64,000 nt of DNA, from NCBI RefSeq assembly GCF_016342705.1, contig NZ_JAEINV010000001.1:124001-188000 (forward strand), given 5' to 3'. The notes beneath the pieces were generated by a model, which worked only from the letters and a program-made list of their open reading frames with translations, had not been told where the DNA came from and did not search any database. Of the stretch, positions 40,996-49,287 are shown one piece after another. This DNA comes from Lutibacter sp. GTDB lineage: Bacteria; Bacteroidota; Bacteroidia; Flavobacteriales; Flavobacteriaceae. Made by a program: the position numbers and the translations under genes. How positions within the stretch are numbered: the stretch's first letter is position 1; the number at the start of each line of letters is the position of its first letter.

Positions 40996-42180
40996 TTAAT
41001 TATTTGAACCGTGTTTTGTATGAATAAATTTTTTGTTAGCTCCTTTTATTTTTAGTAATGATAATAACATCATAAACATTCCTTTTGGTAAACTAGACAC
41101 CGCTTTTAATGTTTTCATGGTGTAAAAACTTCTTGGTATTGAAAATAGAAAAGACAACACGCAAGCTATCGCAACAATAAGCCAACTTATTGAAAATAGG
41201 ATTCCATTATCTAATAAATAATTACTTACAATAAAAAGTCCGCCAAAAAGCATTACGCTGCCTAATAGTAATACTCTTGGTGGTTGAATAAATTGAATTG
41301 CTTTATCAAAATAATCAACATTTCCTTTTAAAAATAGGTCTTTTAAGGCGCTTAAAAAGTCTTTTCTAAAATAGTGTAATTGTGCAGATAGCCAACGTCT
41401 ACGTTGATTTCCAAAAACTTCCGCTTTTTGAATTTTTTCATCGTACACCATTGCATCATTAAGGTATGCAATCTTATGACCATCTTTTAGCATTTTTAAT
41501 TCAATTTCTTTATCAAAACCACCTACAGCTTTTACGTTTGACATTAATGATTTAAAAAAGTCGTATTGAAAAGCCATTCCAGAGCCAATTATTGCCGATG
41601 AAAGTCCTAAAACAATATGCCCTTTTCTAAAAATATGATTGTTTATTTCTTCACTAACAGCATCTAAAATTGCCCATGAATTATTTGTGTTTTTTGCGGT
41701 TCTATGTCCTTGAACTGCGATATGACCTTGTTCAAAAGAAGTATTGATTTTTTTTAAAAAATCAGTTTCCATTAAATTATCAGCATCTAAAATAACCGCA
41801 ATATCATATTTATCTGTTAATGCAGCCATTGCCTTGTTTAAAGCTTTGGATTTTGTACTTTTTTCAAAACTAACTTCAATTAGTTTTATAGGTAACTTTT
41901 TTAGTTCACTAAGCGTTTCTTCCAAAAAAGAATCTGCAATAATTACTACATCGTAAAGGTTTGAAGGGTAGTTTTGCTTTAAGGCTGAATTAGCCACTTC
42001 TATAATAACTTCATCTTCTTTATAACCAGGAATTAATACAGCAATTTTTTTTAAATCGCCACTTGATTTATAATTTCGTTGCTTGTAAAATAACCCTGCA
42101 ATTGAAAATACAAAAATATATAGCGTAGCTAATGCTATTAGAATTAGGATGATGATTTGAACTGTATTAAATATTAGCAT
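40996..42180 (-). CDS. Membrane GT2 glycosyltransferase with QRRRW-type motif
   Basis: This 394-residue family 2 enzyme of the inner membrane has an N-terminal membrane anchor (about 7-32), then a GT-A domain with KIAVLIPGYKEDEVI, VILDADNLMETDF (metal-binding DxD-type site), EIELKMLKDG (catalytic-base region) and NQRRRWLSAQ, the QxxRW-type acceptor motif of processive synthases. Hydrophobic segments at about 290-355 form the C-terminal membrane part. Compared with the second GT2 of the operon (36249-37439), this one keeps the full set of processive-GT2 motifs. It probably transfers several or one of the backbone sugars. It follows the PRTase-HAD gene by 41 bp. Confidence 0.89.
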   Translation of the reverse strand: MLIFNTVQIIILILIALATLYIFVFSIAGLFYKQRNYKSSGDLKKIAVLIPGYKEDEVIIEVANSALKQNYPSNLYDVVIIADSFLEETLSELKKLPIKLIEVSFEKSTKSKALNKAMAALTDKYDIAVILDADNLMETDFLKKINTSFEQGHIAVQGHRTAKNTNNSWAILDAVSEEINNHIFRKGHIVLGLSSAIIGSGMAFQYDFFKSLMSNVKAVGGFDKEIELKMLKDGHKIAYLNDAMVYDEKIQKAEVFGNQRRRWLSAQLHYFRKDFLSALKDLFLKGNVDYFDKAIQFIQPPRVLLLGSVMLFGGLFIVSNYLLDNGILFSISWLIVAIACVLSFLFSIPRSFYTMKTLKAVSSLPKGMFMMLLSLLKIKGANKKFIHTKHGSNN

Positions 42181-42221
42181 ACCAGTATGGTTTTATTATT
42201 GAATGAAATTTAGATGGCTAT

Positions 42222-43160
42222 TTATTTCATGGATCTTAATTTATCACGCACTTTTAAAGCATACTTTCTAAGGAAAGGGAAATGCTTACCACTTTTAAGG
42301 TTGTACATAAAAGATTCAGAATTATAAATCATTTCAAAGTTTTCTGTACATAAAACAGGTTTTTTTGAGAGTCTGTTTATTTCTATGGCTTGTGCAGGCT
42401 CACTTTCTACAAACAGTACATAAGGTTTGGACATATAAGCTTTCGCTTTATGATCACCATGGTTGTTTGCCTTTTGTCTTGCTTTCATGTCAGGTAAGTC
42501 CAGCATTACAAGATCATTGTATTTTATATTATTTGCCTTCAACCATGTTTCGGTTTCATTTCGGTATTTTTCTAAACGTGAAGTAACAATAGTGCCAATT
42601 TTACTTCCAGGAATAAATAATGGTGGCGCATTTAAAATAAAATTAATGTATTTTTCTCCGTCATCATTTTCTTCTGGTAAAGGATCTGGACATAAAACAC
42701 CGTCAATATCAAAACAAGCTTTTTCTAAAGTAGTATGATTTAAAATATTCCATTGGAAATATCTTGGTAAAGGCACTGTTTCAAAATGATAGTCCACCAT
42801 TTTTTCTTTCCCAGGAATTACATAAATAGCACAATATTTTATGTCGAATTTAGATTCTAAGTGTTTTAAACTTTCTTTACATTCTATCATTGCTGAACCA
42901 GAAGCAATACTGTCATCTACCACTAACACTTTTTTGAAGCCATCTCCATCAAAAAATTGACTTCGTGCTCCTGCCTTATAAATATGCCCATTTAAAAATG
43001 AATGTATATCTGTATATGGTTTATTAAGGTATAATGATAGTAAGTTTGCAGGTAACATACCACTTCTTGGAACTCCAACAATTAAATCGAAATCGCGCGG
43101 AATAATACTTAATCTTTTAAGTATTATATTGTTTAATTCTCTAATATTTCTATAATTCAT
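42222..43160 (-). CDS. Phosphoribosyltransferase-HAD domain fusion
   Basis: This 312-residue cytosolic protein joins two domains. Residues about 1-125 are a type I phosphoribosyltransferase fold with the PRPP loop KKVLVVDDSIASGSAM (77-91; the two acidic residues are D82 and D83) and an early DLIVGVPRSGMLPA phosphate loop. Residues about 145-290 look like a HAD-superfamily domain: motif I ACFDIDGVLCPDP (nucleophile D151, acid D153), a serine/threonine motif II in IGTIVTSRLEKY, and a later acidic stretch in YVLFVESEPAQA. The HAD part could act as a phosphatase on a sugar or nucleotide phosphate, and the PRTase part may bind rather than convert PRPP. It sits in the middle of the EPS operon, between Wzy and a GT2 gene, so a link to sugar activation or modification is likely. 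The precise reaction is unknown. Confidence 0.8.
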   Translation of the reverse strand: MNYRNIRELNNIILKRLSIIPRDFDLIVGVPRSGMLPANLLSLYLNKPYTDIHSFLNGHIYKAGARSQFFDGDGFKKVLVVDDSIASGSAMIECKESLKHLESKFDIKYCAIYVIPGKEKMVDYHFETVPLPRYFQWNILNHTTLEKACFDIDGVLCPDPLPEENDDGEKYINFILNAPPLFIPGSKIGTIVTSRLEKYRNETETWLKANNIKYNDLVMLDLPDMKARQKANNHGDHKAKAYMSKPYVLFVESEPAQAIEINRLSKKPVLCTENFEMIYNSESFMYNLKSGKHFPFLRKYALKVRDKLRSMK

Positions 43161-43243
43161 AAGGGTTAATTTAAAGATTTATAAACCTATTTATTTACTA
43201 TCTATTAAGTGTTTTTTATCGATTAACATTGATTTGAACACTA

Positions 43244-44722
43244 TTATTTTACTAATTGAACTTCATTATTCTCGATCTCTTTTTCAAAAACCTCAGTGTT
43301 TAAAATAATTGCCATTGTAGCATATATTAATAATGCTGTAGGCATTTGACCTAAAACTGCATTTCCGTATGATGCTACCATAATACCTGCCATTCCTGCT
43401 ATTAATGCTGATATTTTATATTTTAAAAAGGGGTCTTGAATTCTAAACATTACTATAAGACTTGCTTTGGCCATTACATAAAAAAGAATAGCTAAATGCA
43501 GTAATAAACCAACAATACCTTGCTCTACCCAAATTAAAACATACCAACTATCTGTTGCAACATTAGAAAGAAATGCGTGAGGTAAATAGCGTTGTGCTTT
43601 AGTACCCCCATGGCCAATACCTCCACCAAATGGTCTTGATGCTAAATAATTTTTAAGAATTTTTTGATTATCGAGTCTTACTTGTAATGAAGCGTCATTT
43701 GGGTCGAAGGCAGTTCGCATTCTCCTTATTTGTGCATTTCCTTGACCAATTGATGTGAATTTAAAGAAGATAAAAAGGATCACTAAAAATGCGATTCCTA
43801 CACTTAAAACTTTTATATTTTTACTTAATACAAAATAGGTCATAAAACCTACAATTGGAACAGCTAAAGCGCCTCTTGTGCCTGAGATTACCATACCGTA
43901 AATTCCTAAAAGACCAACGAAAATAAAAAATAATTTAGAGAGTAATTTGTTCTGAGACATGGCATAAATTAAAAATACAACGCCTGTATATCCCTGATTT
44001 GCTCCAAATTGGCCTGCATCACTATAAAAAGAGAACACCCTCAATTTACCAAAAAGAATGTGTGTTTTATAGCTTCCTTCGTTTAACCATTCTTGCTCAG
44101 CAAAGTCTACGCCCATAGTCATTTGCATAATTCCTTTTAAGGTTCCTAGGATTGAAAAAAATGCCCATATATAAAAGAAATAATTTAACTTTTTTTGAGT
44201 GTTTATAAAATAAAGAGTAAGCGGCACAAATAAGAATGGATAAAAGGCGATACCTCTGCCTGAAACCCAAGCGGCAATACTTCTAGCTTCTGGATTTGCC
44301 AATTGAAAGATGGAGTATCCAAACCATAAGGTTACTAACAAGGTAATATCTTTTTTAGCAGGAGTCCAATCTATACGAGTTTTAAACCTATTCATAAACA
44401 AAGCTAAATAAGTTAAAACGAGTATACCATCTATTCCAAAGCCTAATGGAAGCCCTTTTACATACCTTCCTAAACCAAGCAATACAAAGTTTAATGCAAT
44501 TGCGGTATAAAAACCAATGATTGGGTAACAAAATAAATAGTATAAATAAACTACGCCAAAGAAAAGAGCTAAGAATAATCCAATACCGATAACTCCTAAT
44601 TTAGCTATTATTATTGCAAAAAAAGCTATTACACCAAACAACAATGCCATATAGCCTGGCTTAGATAAATTCTCTGAGCCGGAATAGTTGTCAAAAGGGT
44701 TGATGTTAAAGTTTTTGGCCAT
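43244..44722 (-). CDS. Wzy-type polysaccharide polymerase / O-antigen ligase family protein
   Basis: This 492-residue polytopic inner-membrane protein has about eleven to twelve hydrophobic segments and a large periplasmic loop around 330-395. The Wzy_C/O-antigen-ligase signature is VISGTRGALAVPIVGFMTY, with the conserved arginine in the TRGA motif, and a second arginine-rich stretch (RRMRTAFDPNDASLQVR) lies in the loop. Such proteins join lipid-linked repeat units or transfer the chain to an acceptor. In this operon, directly beside Wzx and Wzc-type genes, polymerase is the better choice than ligase. The start codon lies 2 bp past the stop of the Wzx gene, so the pair is translationally coupled. 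Confidence 0.87.
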   Translation of the reverse strand: MAKNFNINPFDNYSGSENLSKPGYMALLFGVIAFFAIIIAKLGVIGIGLFLALFFGVVYLYYLFCYPIIGFYTAIALNFVLLGLGRYVKGLPLGFGIDGILVLTYLALFMNRFKTRIDWTPAKKDITLLVTLWFGYSIFQLANPEARSIAAWVSGRGIAFYPFLFVPLTLYFINTQKKLNYFFYIWAFFSILGTLKGIMQMTMGVDFAEQEWLNEGSYKTHILFGKLRVFSFYSDAGQFGANQGYTGVVFLIYAMSQNKLLSKLFFIFVGLLGIYGMVISGTRGALAVPIVGFMTYFVLSKNIKVLSVGIAFLVILFIFFKFTSIGQGNAQIRRMRTAFDPNDASLQVRLDNQKILKNYLASRPFGGGIGHGGTKAQRYLPHAFLSNVATDSWYVLIWVEQGIVGLLLHLAILFYVMAKASLIVMFRIQDPFLKYKISALIAGMAGIMVASYGNAVLGQMPTALLIYATMAIILNTEVFEKEIENNEVQLVK

Positions 44723-44724
44723 AA

Positions 44725-46110
44725 TTAATTATTCTCTTCAATTTTAACGAAGCGTTTATAGCGATTTCCAGTAGCTTTATTAAATAGTGAAATATAAAAT
44801 ATAATTCCACTTTTAAATATTTCTCTAAATGATAATGACAATTCTTTGTTTAGAAAATACATTCCCATCCAAATACCAATTATTGTAAATATAATTGAGG
44901 CAATGGCAACGAGAATTAAAGATTTAAAAATAAAAATGGCAATTAAATCTCCAATAATATTGGCAACTAACATTACAAATACTTTTATAGCATTTATATT
45001 TGGTTTATTTACACTATCCAAGCCAATACCTGTCATTCTATCTATTGGTAATAATAATCCGTAAATTGAAAATACACGCACAATGTTTACAACATTAAAT
45101 CCAGTTATAGGATCAGTTTCCAAATATTGATTTCCCGAAAGTAAAAACACAAAAAATTCTGCAAATACAAAGGTGAATATGCTAATGAAAACAAATAAGT
45201 AGGATAGTGCACCTGAATACACATAAAACAAACTTTTAACTTCTTCAATTTTGTGTTGTACACTTGCTTTAGACATTTTAGGAAATGCCGTTGCAACAAA
45301 GCTACGTAATGGAATTTGTTGTAATTCTGTAAGTTTTAATGGGATGCTGTAAAGGGCTACTGCTGCATTTCCTAACGGACTTAAACTTAGAATTAATGTA
45401 TCTACACTTCGCAATAAATTGGTGCCAATTAGTGTAAACGTGGTATATTTTCCAAAATGCAAGAGTGTTTTATTCGTTTCTTTACTTGCTTTTGTAATTA
45501 ATTGAATTCCGTCCCAGCCAAAAGCAACACTCATTACCGAAGTAATAGCATTAATAATTAGCAACGCAATAACTAATTGTGTCAATGTTAAATGTAACAT
45601 TATAAAATTTACAAGAATAACCAAAAAAAACAACCCGCTATTTATTGATTTCAGCGCTAAAATTTGGGCATATTTTCTGTCTGCTTGTAATACAACTAAA
45701 GCATTATTCCAAGGTAAGTTTAAAAATGCCAATAAAGGATACCAAGTAAAAAAAATACCATAACCAGAGTTTTGTATGGCATCATTAAAAAGGGTGTTAC
45801 AGCCAATTAAAATAATTGCTATTAGTATTGTGGCTCCTGAGCCAATTAAAGCATTTGAACCAATTAATTTAATTCTAGAAGCTTCGTCTGCACCAGACAA
45901 ATATCTTATTAACCCAGTATTTGTAATACCAAATCTAAACATCTCAACAAAAGATCCCGCAGTTACAAATAATACCCATTCACCAAAAATTTCTAAAGAC
46001 AAACTTCTAGCTAATAAGGCGAAACCCCCAATGCCTAAAATTGCAATAACAACATTCCCTGTCAGCGACAAGAAGTTATCTTCACGTACAATTTTTTTAA
46101 GTTTCTTCAT
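44725..46110 (-). CDS. Wzx-type polysaccharide flippase
   Basis: This 461-residue integral membrane protein has about twelve to fourteen hydrophobic helices and belongs to the polysaccharide-transport branch of the MOP/MATE superfamily. The N-terminus (NFLSLTGNVVIAILGIGGFALLARSL...GEWVLFVTAGSFVEMFRFG) is characteristic of flippases that move undecaprenyl-diphosphate-linked repeat units to the periplasmic face. The length is usual for Wzx. It lies 11 bp downstream of the Wzc-type gene and 2 bp upstream of the Wzy gene in a compact block. Its substrate is the repeat unit built by the glycosyltransferases downstream. Confidence 0.9.
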   Translation of the reverse strand: MKKLKKIVREDNFLSLTGNVVIAILGIGGFALLARSLSLEIFGEWVLFVTAGSFVEMFRFGITNTGLIRYLSGADEASRIKLIGSNALIGSGATILIAIILIGCNTLFNDAIQNSGYGIFFTWYPLLAFLNLPWNNALVVLQADRKYAQILALKSINSGLFFLVILVNFIMLHLTLTQLVIALLIINAITSVMSVAFGWDGIQLITKASKETNKTLLHFGKYTTFTLIGTNLLRSVDTLILSLSPLGNAAVALYSIPLKLTELQQIPLRSFVATAFPKMSKASVQHKIEEVKSLFYVYSGALSYLFVFISIFTFVFAEFFVFLLSGNQYLETDPITGFNVVNIVRVFSIYGLLLPIDRMTGIGLDSVNKPNINAIKVFVMLVANIIGDLIAIFIFKSLILVAIASIIFTIIGIWMGMYFLNKELSLSFREIFKSGIIFYISLFNKATGNRYKRFVKIEENN

Positions 46111-46121
46111 TTATTATAAAG

Positions 46122-48500
46122 TTATATCTGATTTTTACTGAAAAATTGAAACTTAAATATGGATTTAATTTTTTTTCTAAAAACACTTCTCTTTTTAGGT
46201 AAATCTCCTAATATAGCCTCAGCTTCATTAATGTTTACTCCATTTACAATAAAGTTAATTTTTGAAGGAGACGTTGTCAACAAATTGCTCACAGCAGTTT
46301 GATCTGCTTCCGTCCAAACTCTATTAGCTCTGCAAATAAGAATATCTAAGTCTGAATGAGACATTAAAGCAGCTGGATAATTATGAAAAATTAAAGCAGG
46401 TAATTCAATTATCACAAAATCTGGTGTAAAATCAAGTTTTATATTGTTTTGCTCAATAATGTCAGTATAATTTTTTGCTTGGTAAAAATTTTCGTTAATT
46501 GAAAGTGTGAAAAATTCTGAAGAAGTTAAATAACTAGATACCTCAGCTAGAAAAGGATTGTTATAGTCTATCCTTGGATCTGGATATCCTAAAATTTTAT
46601 TTATGAAAGAAAATTTTGCTTGTTGTTTTAGCGGCTCTTGTTTTTCTGAAAAATTTAGAAATAACACTTTTTTACCTTCTTTCTTTAAATTTTTGGCGAT
46701 GTTACCAGCTAATACAGTTTTTCCTTCTTTTTTTTGAGTACTAAAAACTATAATGGTTTTTCCTTTTTTTTCTATTGAATTTGTGCTGAAAAATTGAATT
46801 ATATTTTGAGTAATTATTTCAAGTAATCGATTTTGAATAAAGGGTAATTGAATGCTGCCAGGATCTAATATCATTTTTGGCATCATCCCTAAAGAAGTTA
46901 AGCCTAAAATTTCACTAGCCTTTTTTGTGTTTTTTAGAGTGTCGTCAAAAAATTCCATCACCAATATTATTGCCAAAATTAAAATACCTCCTAAAAATGC
47001 TGCTGCAATTATAAGAATAGCTCTTTTAGTTGGATTTGGAGATAATGGGTAATATGGAGGGTCAATTGTTTTTAAGTTAGATGATAATTCGTTGTCTTGT
47101 AATTTTAACTTGGCCAGATTTAACCCGTGAAGAATCTCAAGATATCCTTGTTCTGAAACTGAAATTTCTCGTTCAATGCGTTTAATATTGGCTCCAGCAG
47201 GCGCAAAGGTGGCATATTGCTTTTCAAACCGTTTGTTTTGTTGATCCATAACTTCAATCTTTGCTTTAAGGTTTTCAGTCTCCACAACATTGTTCATCCA
47301 GTCTGGAAGTAATTTACTTAATGGTACGCCATCTACAGAGTTTTGATAACTGTAAATTTTATCAACACTAGTTTTAATTTCTTTTGTTAAGGCGTCTTTT
47401 TGATTTTTTAATTCGGCTAACTTTGAAATGACAAGTTCATTACTCTTAGAATCTACTCGGGCCTCATTAAATGCTATTTCATAATTAATCTCTCCAAGTA
47501 TTTTCTTTTTTTCAAGAACATTATTGTTTTCGCTTTGTATGTTTTCTTGAATGTTTAATTTTTCTTCTAGTCTTTTGGTAGCGGCTTTTGTTCCTGCTAG
47601 TTGCGCTTTTTTATTATTATAATCAACCTCCATGTCCTCTTTTACTACAGCAACTGCTTTACTTTGTTCGTAGTAGTTTATAATATTGGAAGACTTATTA
47701 AATTCCAACAAATTATCTTCAGCCATTTTTAAACTTTTGTTGGCGAGAGCTAATTGTTCTTCAAAATATTTTACCACATCATCTGATCTGTTTTCTTTAA
47801 TGTGTTTATAGTTTTTTATACAGACTTCATTGTAAATCTCTAATGTTTGCTGGCAAATTCCGGGATCGTTAACAGTGTAATTCATTTTTATTAAATCACT
47901 ACTATTAATTCGAGTTGCTTTTACCTCTGATAATGCTTTAAGTGAATAATGCTTATCATTATCATAATTTAACAGTTCATAAATATAGTTATCATTACTG
48001 CTTCTCATTAAAGTCAATAAATTTTGAACTGATTTTTCATAGTTATAACGATTTATTTCTGGAGGTATTGGATTATTAACAACTTGCTCATTGGTTTTGA
48101 GAGTTGAATTTTTATCTCCTTTTTCAATATAGGAATAGATTTCTTCAGGCACCTTTAACTTTAATTCGTCATATAATTTCTTTGAAATATACTTTGGATT
48201 AGCTTCAGGTAACATAAGATGAAGTGTTAATAACCTAACAGCAACTTCTTCTTGTGTTTCTCTTGAATTAATGATATTTATTAAATTATCAAAAGCAATA
48301 TTGGTGGCGAAATAATTGAATGTTTTGTCCATTTCAATGGAAGAACCCGTTGCAAGTCCTGTATATAAAACTGTTTGAGATGAATACTCAAAACTCGGAT
48401 TCATAGTTAATAGTAAAACCATAATGGCAAGCAAAAATGGCACTAGTATTAATAGAGCTAAATGTCTTAATATAAGTCTTATAAATTCAATTATTTTCAT
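46122..48500 (-). CDS. Wzc/GumC-type chain-length and export protein with degenerate BY-kinase domain
   Basis: This 792-residue inner-membrane protein has transmembrane segments at about 14-34 and 494-515 enclosing a periplasmic Wzz-type region with long coiled stretches (about 240-330, 350-390, 420-470) and the proline-rich PPYYPLSPNPTKRA just before TM2. The cytosolic part keeps a P-loop, STQKKEGKT (587-595). The aspartate of Walker A', normally in a LLIDxDxR-like context, is replaced by N616 in VLFLNFSE, and the Walker B aspartate is replaced by E699 in FVIIELPAL. The C-terminus (KSIFKFQFFSKNQI) has no tyrosine cluster. It therefore looks like a chain-length/assembly protein that may bind nucleotide but is probably not an autophosphorylating tyrosine kinase. 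It follows the TolC-like gene by 4 bp. Confidence 0.87.
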   Translation of the reverse strand: MKIIEFIRLILRHLALLILVPFLLAIMVLLLTMNPSFEYSSQTVLYTGLATGSSIEMDKTFNYFATNIAFDNLINIINSRETQEEVAVRLLTLHLMLPEANPKYISKKLYDELKLKVPEEIYSYIEKGDKNSTLKTNEQVVNNPIPPEINRYNYEKSVQNLLTLMRSSNDNYIYELLNYDNDKHYSLKALSEVKATRINSSDLIKMNYTVNDPGICQQTLEIYNEVCIKNYKHIKENRSDDVVKYFEEQLALANKSLKMAEDNLLEFNKSSNIINYYEQSKAVAVVKEDMEVDYNNKKAQLAGTKAATKRLEEKLNIQENIQSENNNVLEKKKILGEINYEIAFNEARVDSKSNELVISKLAELKNQKDALTKEIKTSVDKIYSYQNSVDGVPLSKLLPDWMNNVVETENLKAKIEVMDQQNKRFEKQYATFAPAGANIKRIEREISVSEQGYLEILHGLNLAKLKLQDNELSSNLKTIDPPYYPLSPNPTKRAILIIAAAFLGGILILAIILVMEFFDDTLKNTKKASEILGLTSLGMMPKMILDPGSIQLPFIQNRLLEIITQNIIQFFSTNSIEKKGKTIIVFSTQKKEGKTVLAGNIAKNLKKEGKKVLFLNFSEKQEPLKQQAKFSFINKILGYPDPRIDYNNPFLAEVSSYLTSSEFFTLSINENFYQAKNYTDIIEQNNIKLDFTPDFVIIELPALIFHNYPAALMSHSDLDILICRANRVWTEADQTAVSNLLTTSPSKINFIVNGVNINEAEAILGDLPKKRSVFRKKIKSIFKFQFFSKNQI

Positions 48501-48504
48501 GGGC

Positions 48505-49272
48505 TTAATTTAAATTTTCTGAATCAAATGAAAAACCTGCTAAATCTTCTAAAAGTTTTTTTGCTAATAGAAAGTCTGATTTTGTCACTTCATATTCAGA
48601 TTCTATTCTAGAAGTAATATCAGAAATTCTTACATATTCTGAAACAGTGGTTACGCCATTTGTAAATTCTTTTTCAACCATTTCCATATTCACTTTTGCA
48701 TTCCCTAAAGTTTGAGATTTTATACTTAACAATTTTTGTTTTAAAATGAGCTCTTGATATTGTTTTATTACTAATTGCCTTATTTGATCTTCTTGAGATT
48801 TTGCTAAAGCAATTGCCTCGTCAAGTTGTAATTCGGCTATTTTTGTTTGGTTTTTTCTGTTCAACATATCAAATATTGGAAACTTAACATAAAAACCTAC
48901 AGTATATGTAAATTGTTTAGTTGTTGTTGTTGCAAATGCAGAATTACTAACTCCATCATCACTTGTAGAATTGTTATTTAAGGTCCCGTATCTAGATTCG
49001 CCTTGAAAGCCAAAATTTCTCGTCCAATAAATGCGTTCTGAATTTAATGTTGCGTCTTTAACCTCAATCCCTTTATTGTTAAAACGTATCATAGCATTGT
49101 TTTTTAAAACAGAATCTATAACTGCTTCAAGAGGCGGTAAGTTCATTTCATTTTTACGCTTTGACGTATTTTCTAATGAAGATGATTGGGCCAAAGAATA
49201 ATTAACACAAAAAATATTTATGTATAATAGAACTATAAATTTTAATATTAGTTTCATTTTACGTGTGTTCAA
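48505..49272 (-). CDS. Half-size TolC-like outer-membrane protein (OEP family)
   Basis: This 255-residue protein starts with a signal peptide (about 1-28, NYSLAQ). The mature part carries one outer-membrane-efflux repeat: helices around LPPLEAVIDSVLKNNAMIR and ATLNSERIYWTRNF, a strand region with FTYTVGFYVKFPIFD, then long helices (AELQLDEAIALAKSQEDQIR, NAKVNMEMVEKEFTNG, ISDITSRIESEYE). Typical TolC proteins have two such repeats and about 430-480 residues, so this is half length, and the full set of barrel strands would need a larger oligomer. It lies 4 bp upstream of the Wzc-type gene, and no Wza-type export gene is present in the operon. It could be the outer-membrane exit for the polysaccharide. 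That role is inferred from position. Confidence 0.83.
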   Translation of the reverse strand: MNTRKMKLILKFIVLLYINIFCVNYSLAQSSSLENTSKRKNEMNLPPLEAVIDSVLKNNAMIRFNNKGIEVKDATLNSERIYWTRNFGFQGESRYGTLNNNSTSDDGVSNSAFATTTTKQFTYTVGFYVKFPIFDMLNRKNQTKIAELQLDEAIALAKSQEDQIRQLVIKQYQELILKQKLLSIKSQTLGNAKVNMEMVEKEFTNGVTTVSEYVRISDITSRIESEYEVTKSDFLLAKKLLEDLAGFSFDSENLN

Positions 49273-49287
49273 ATTATAAGTGCTTAA

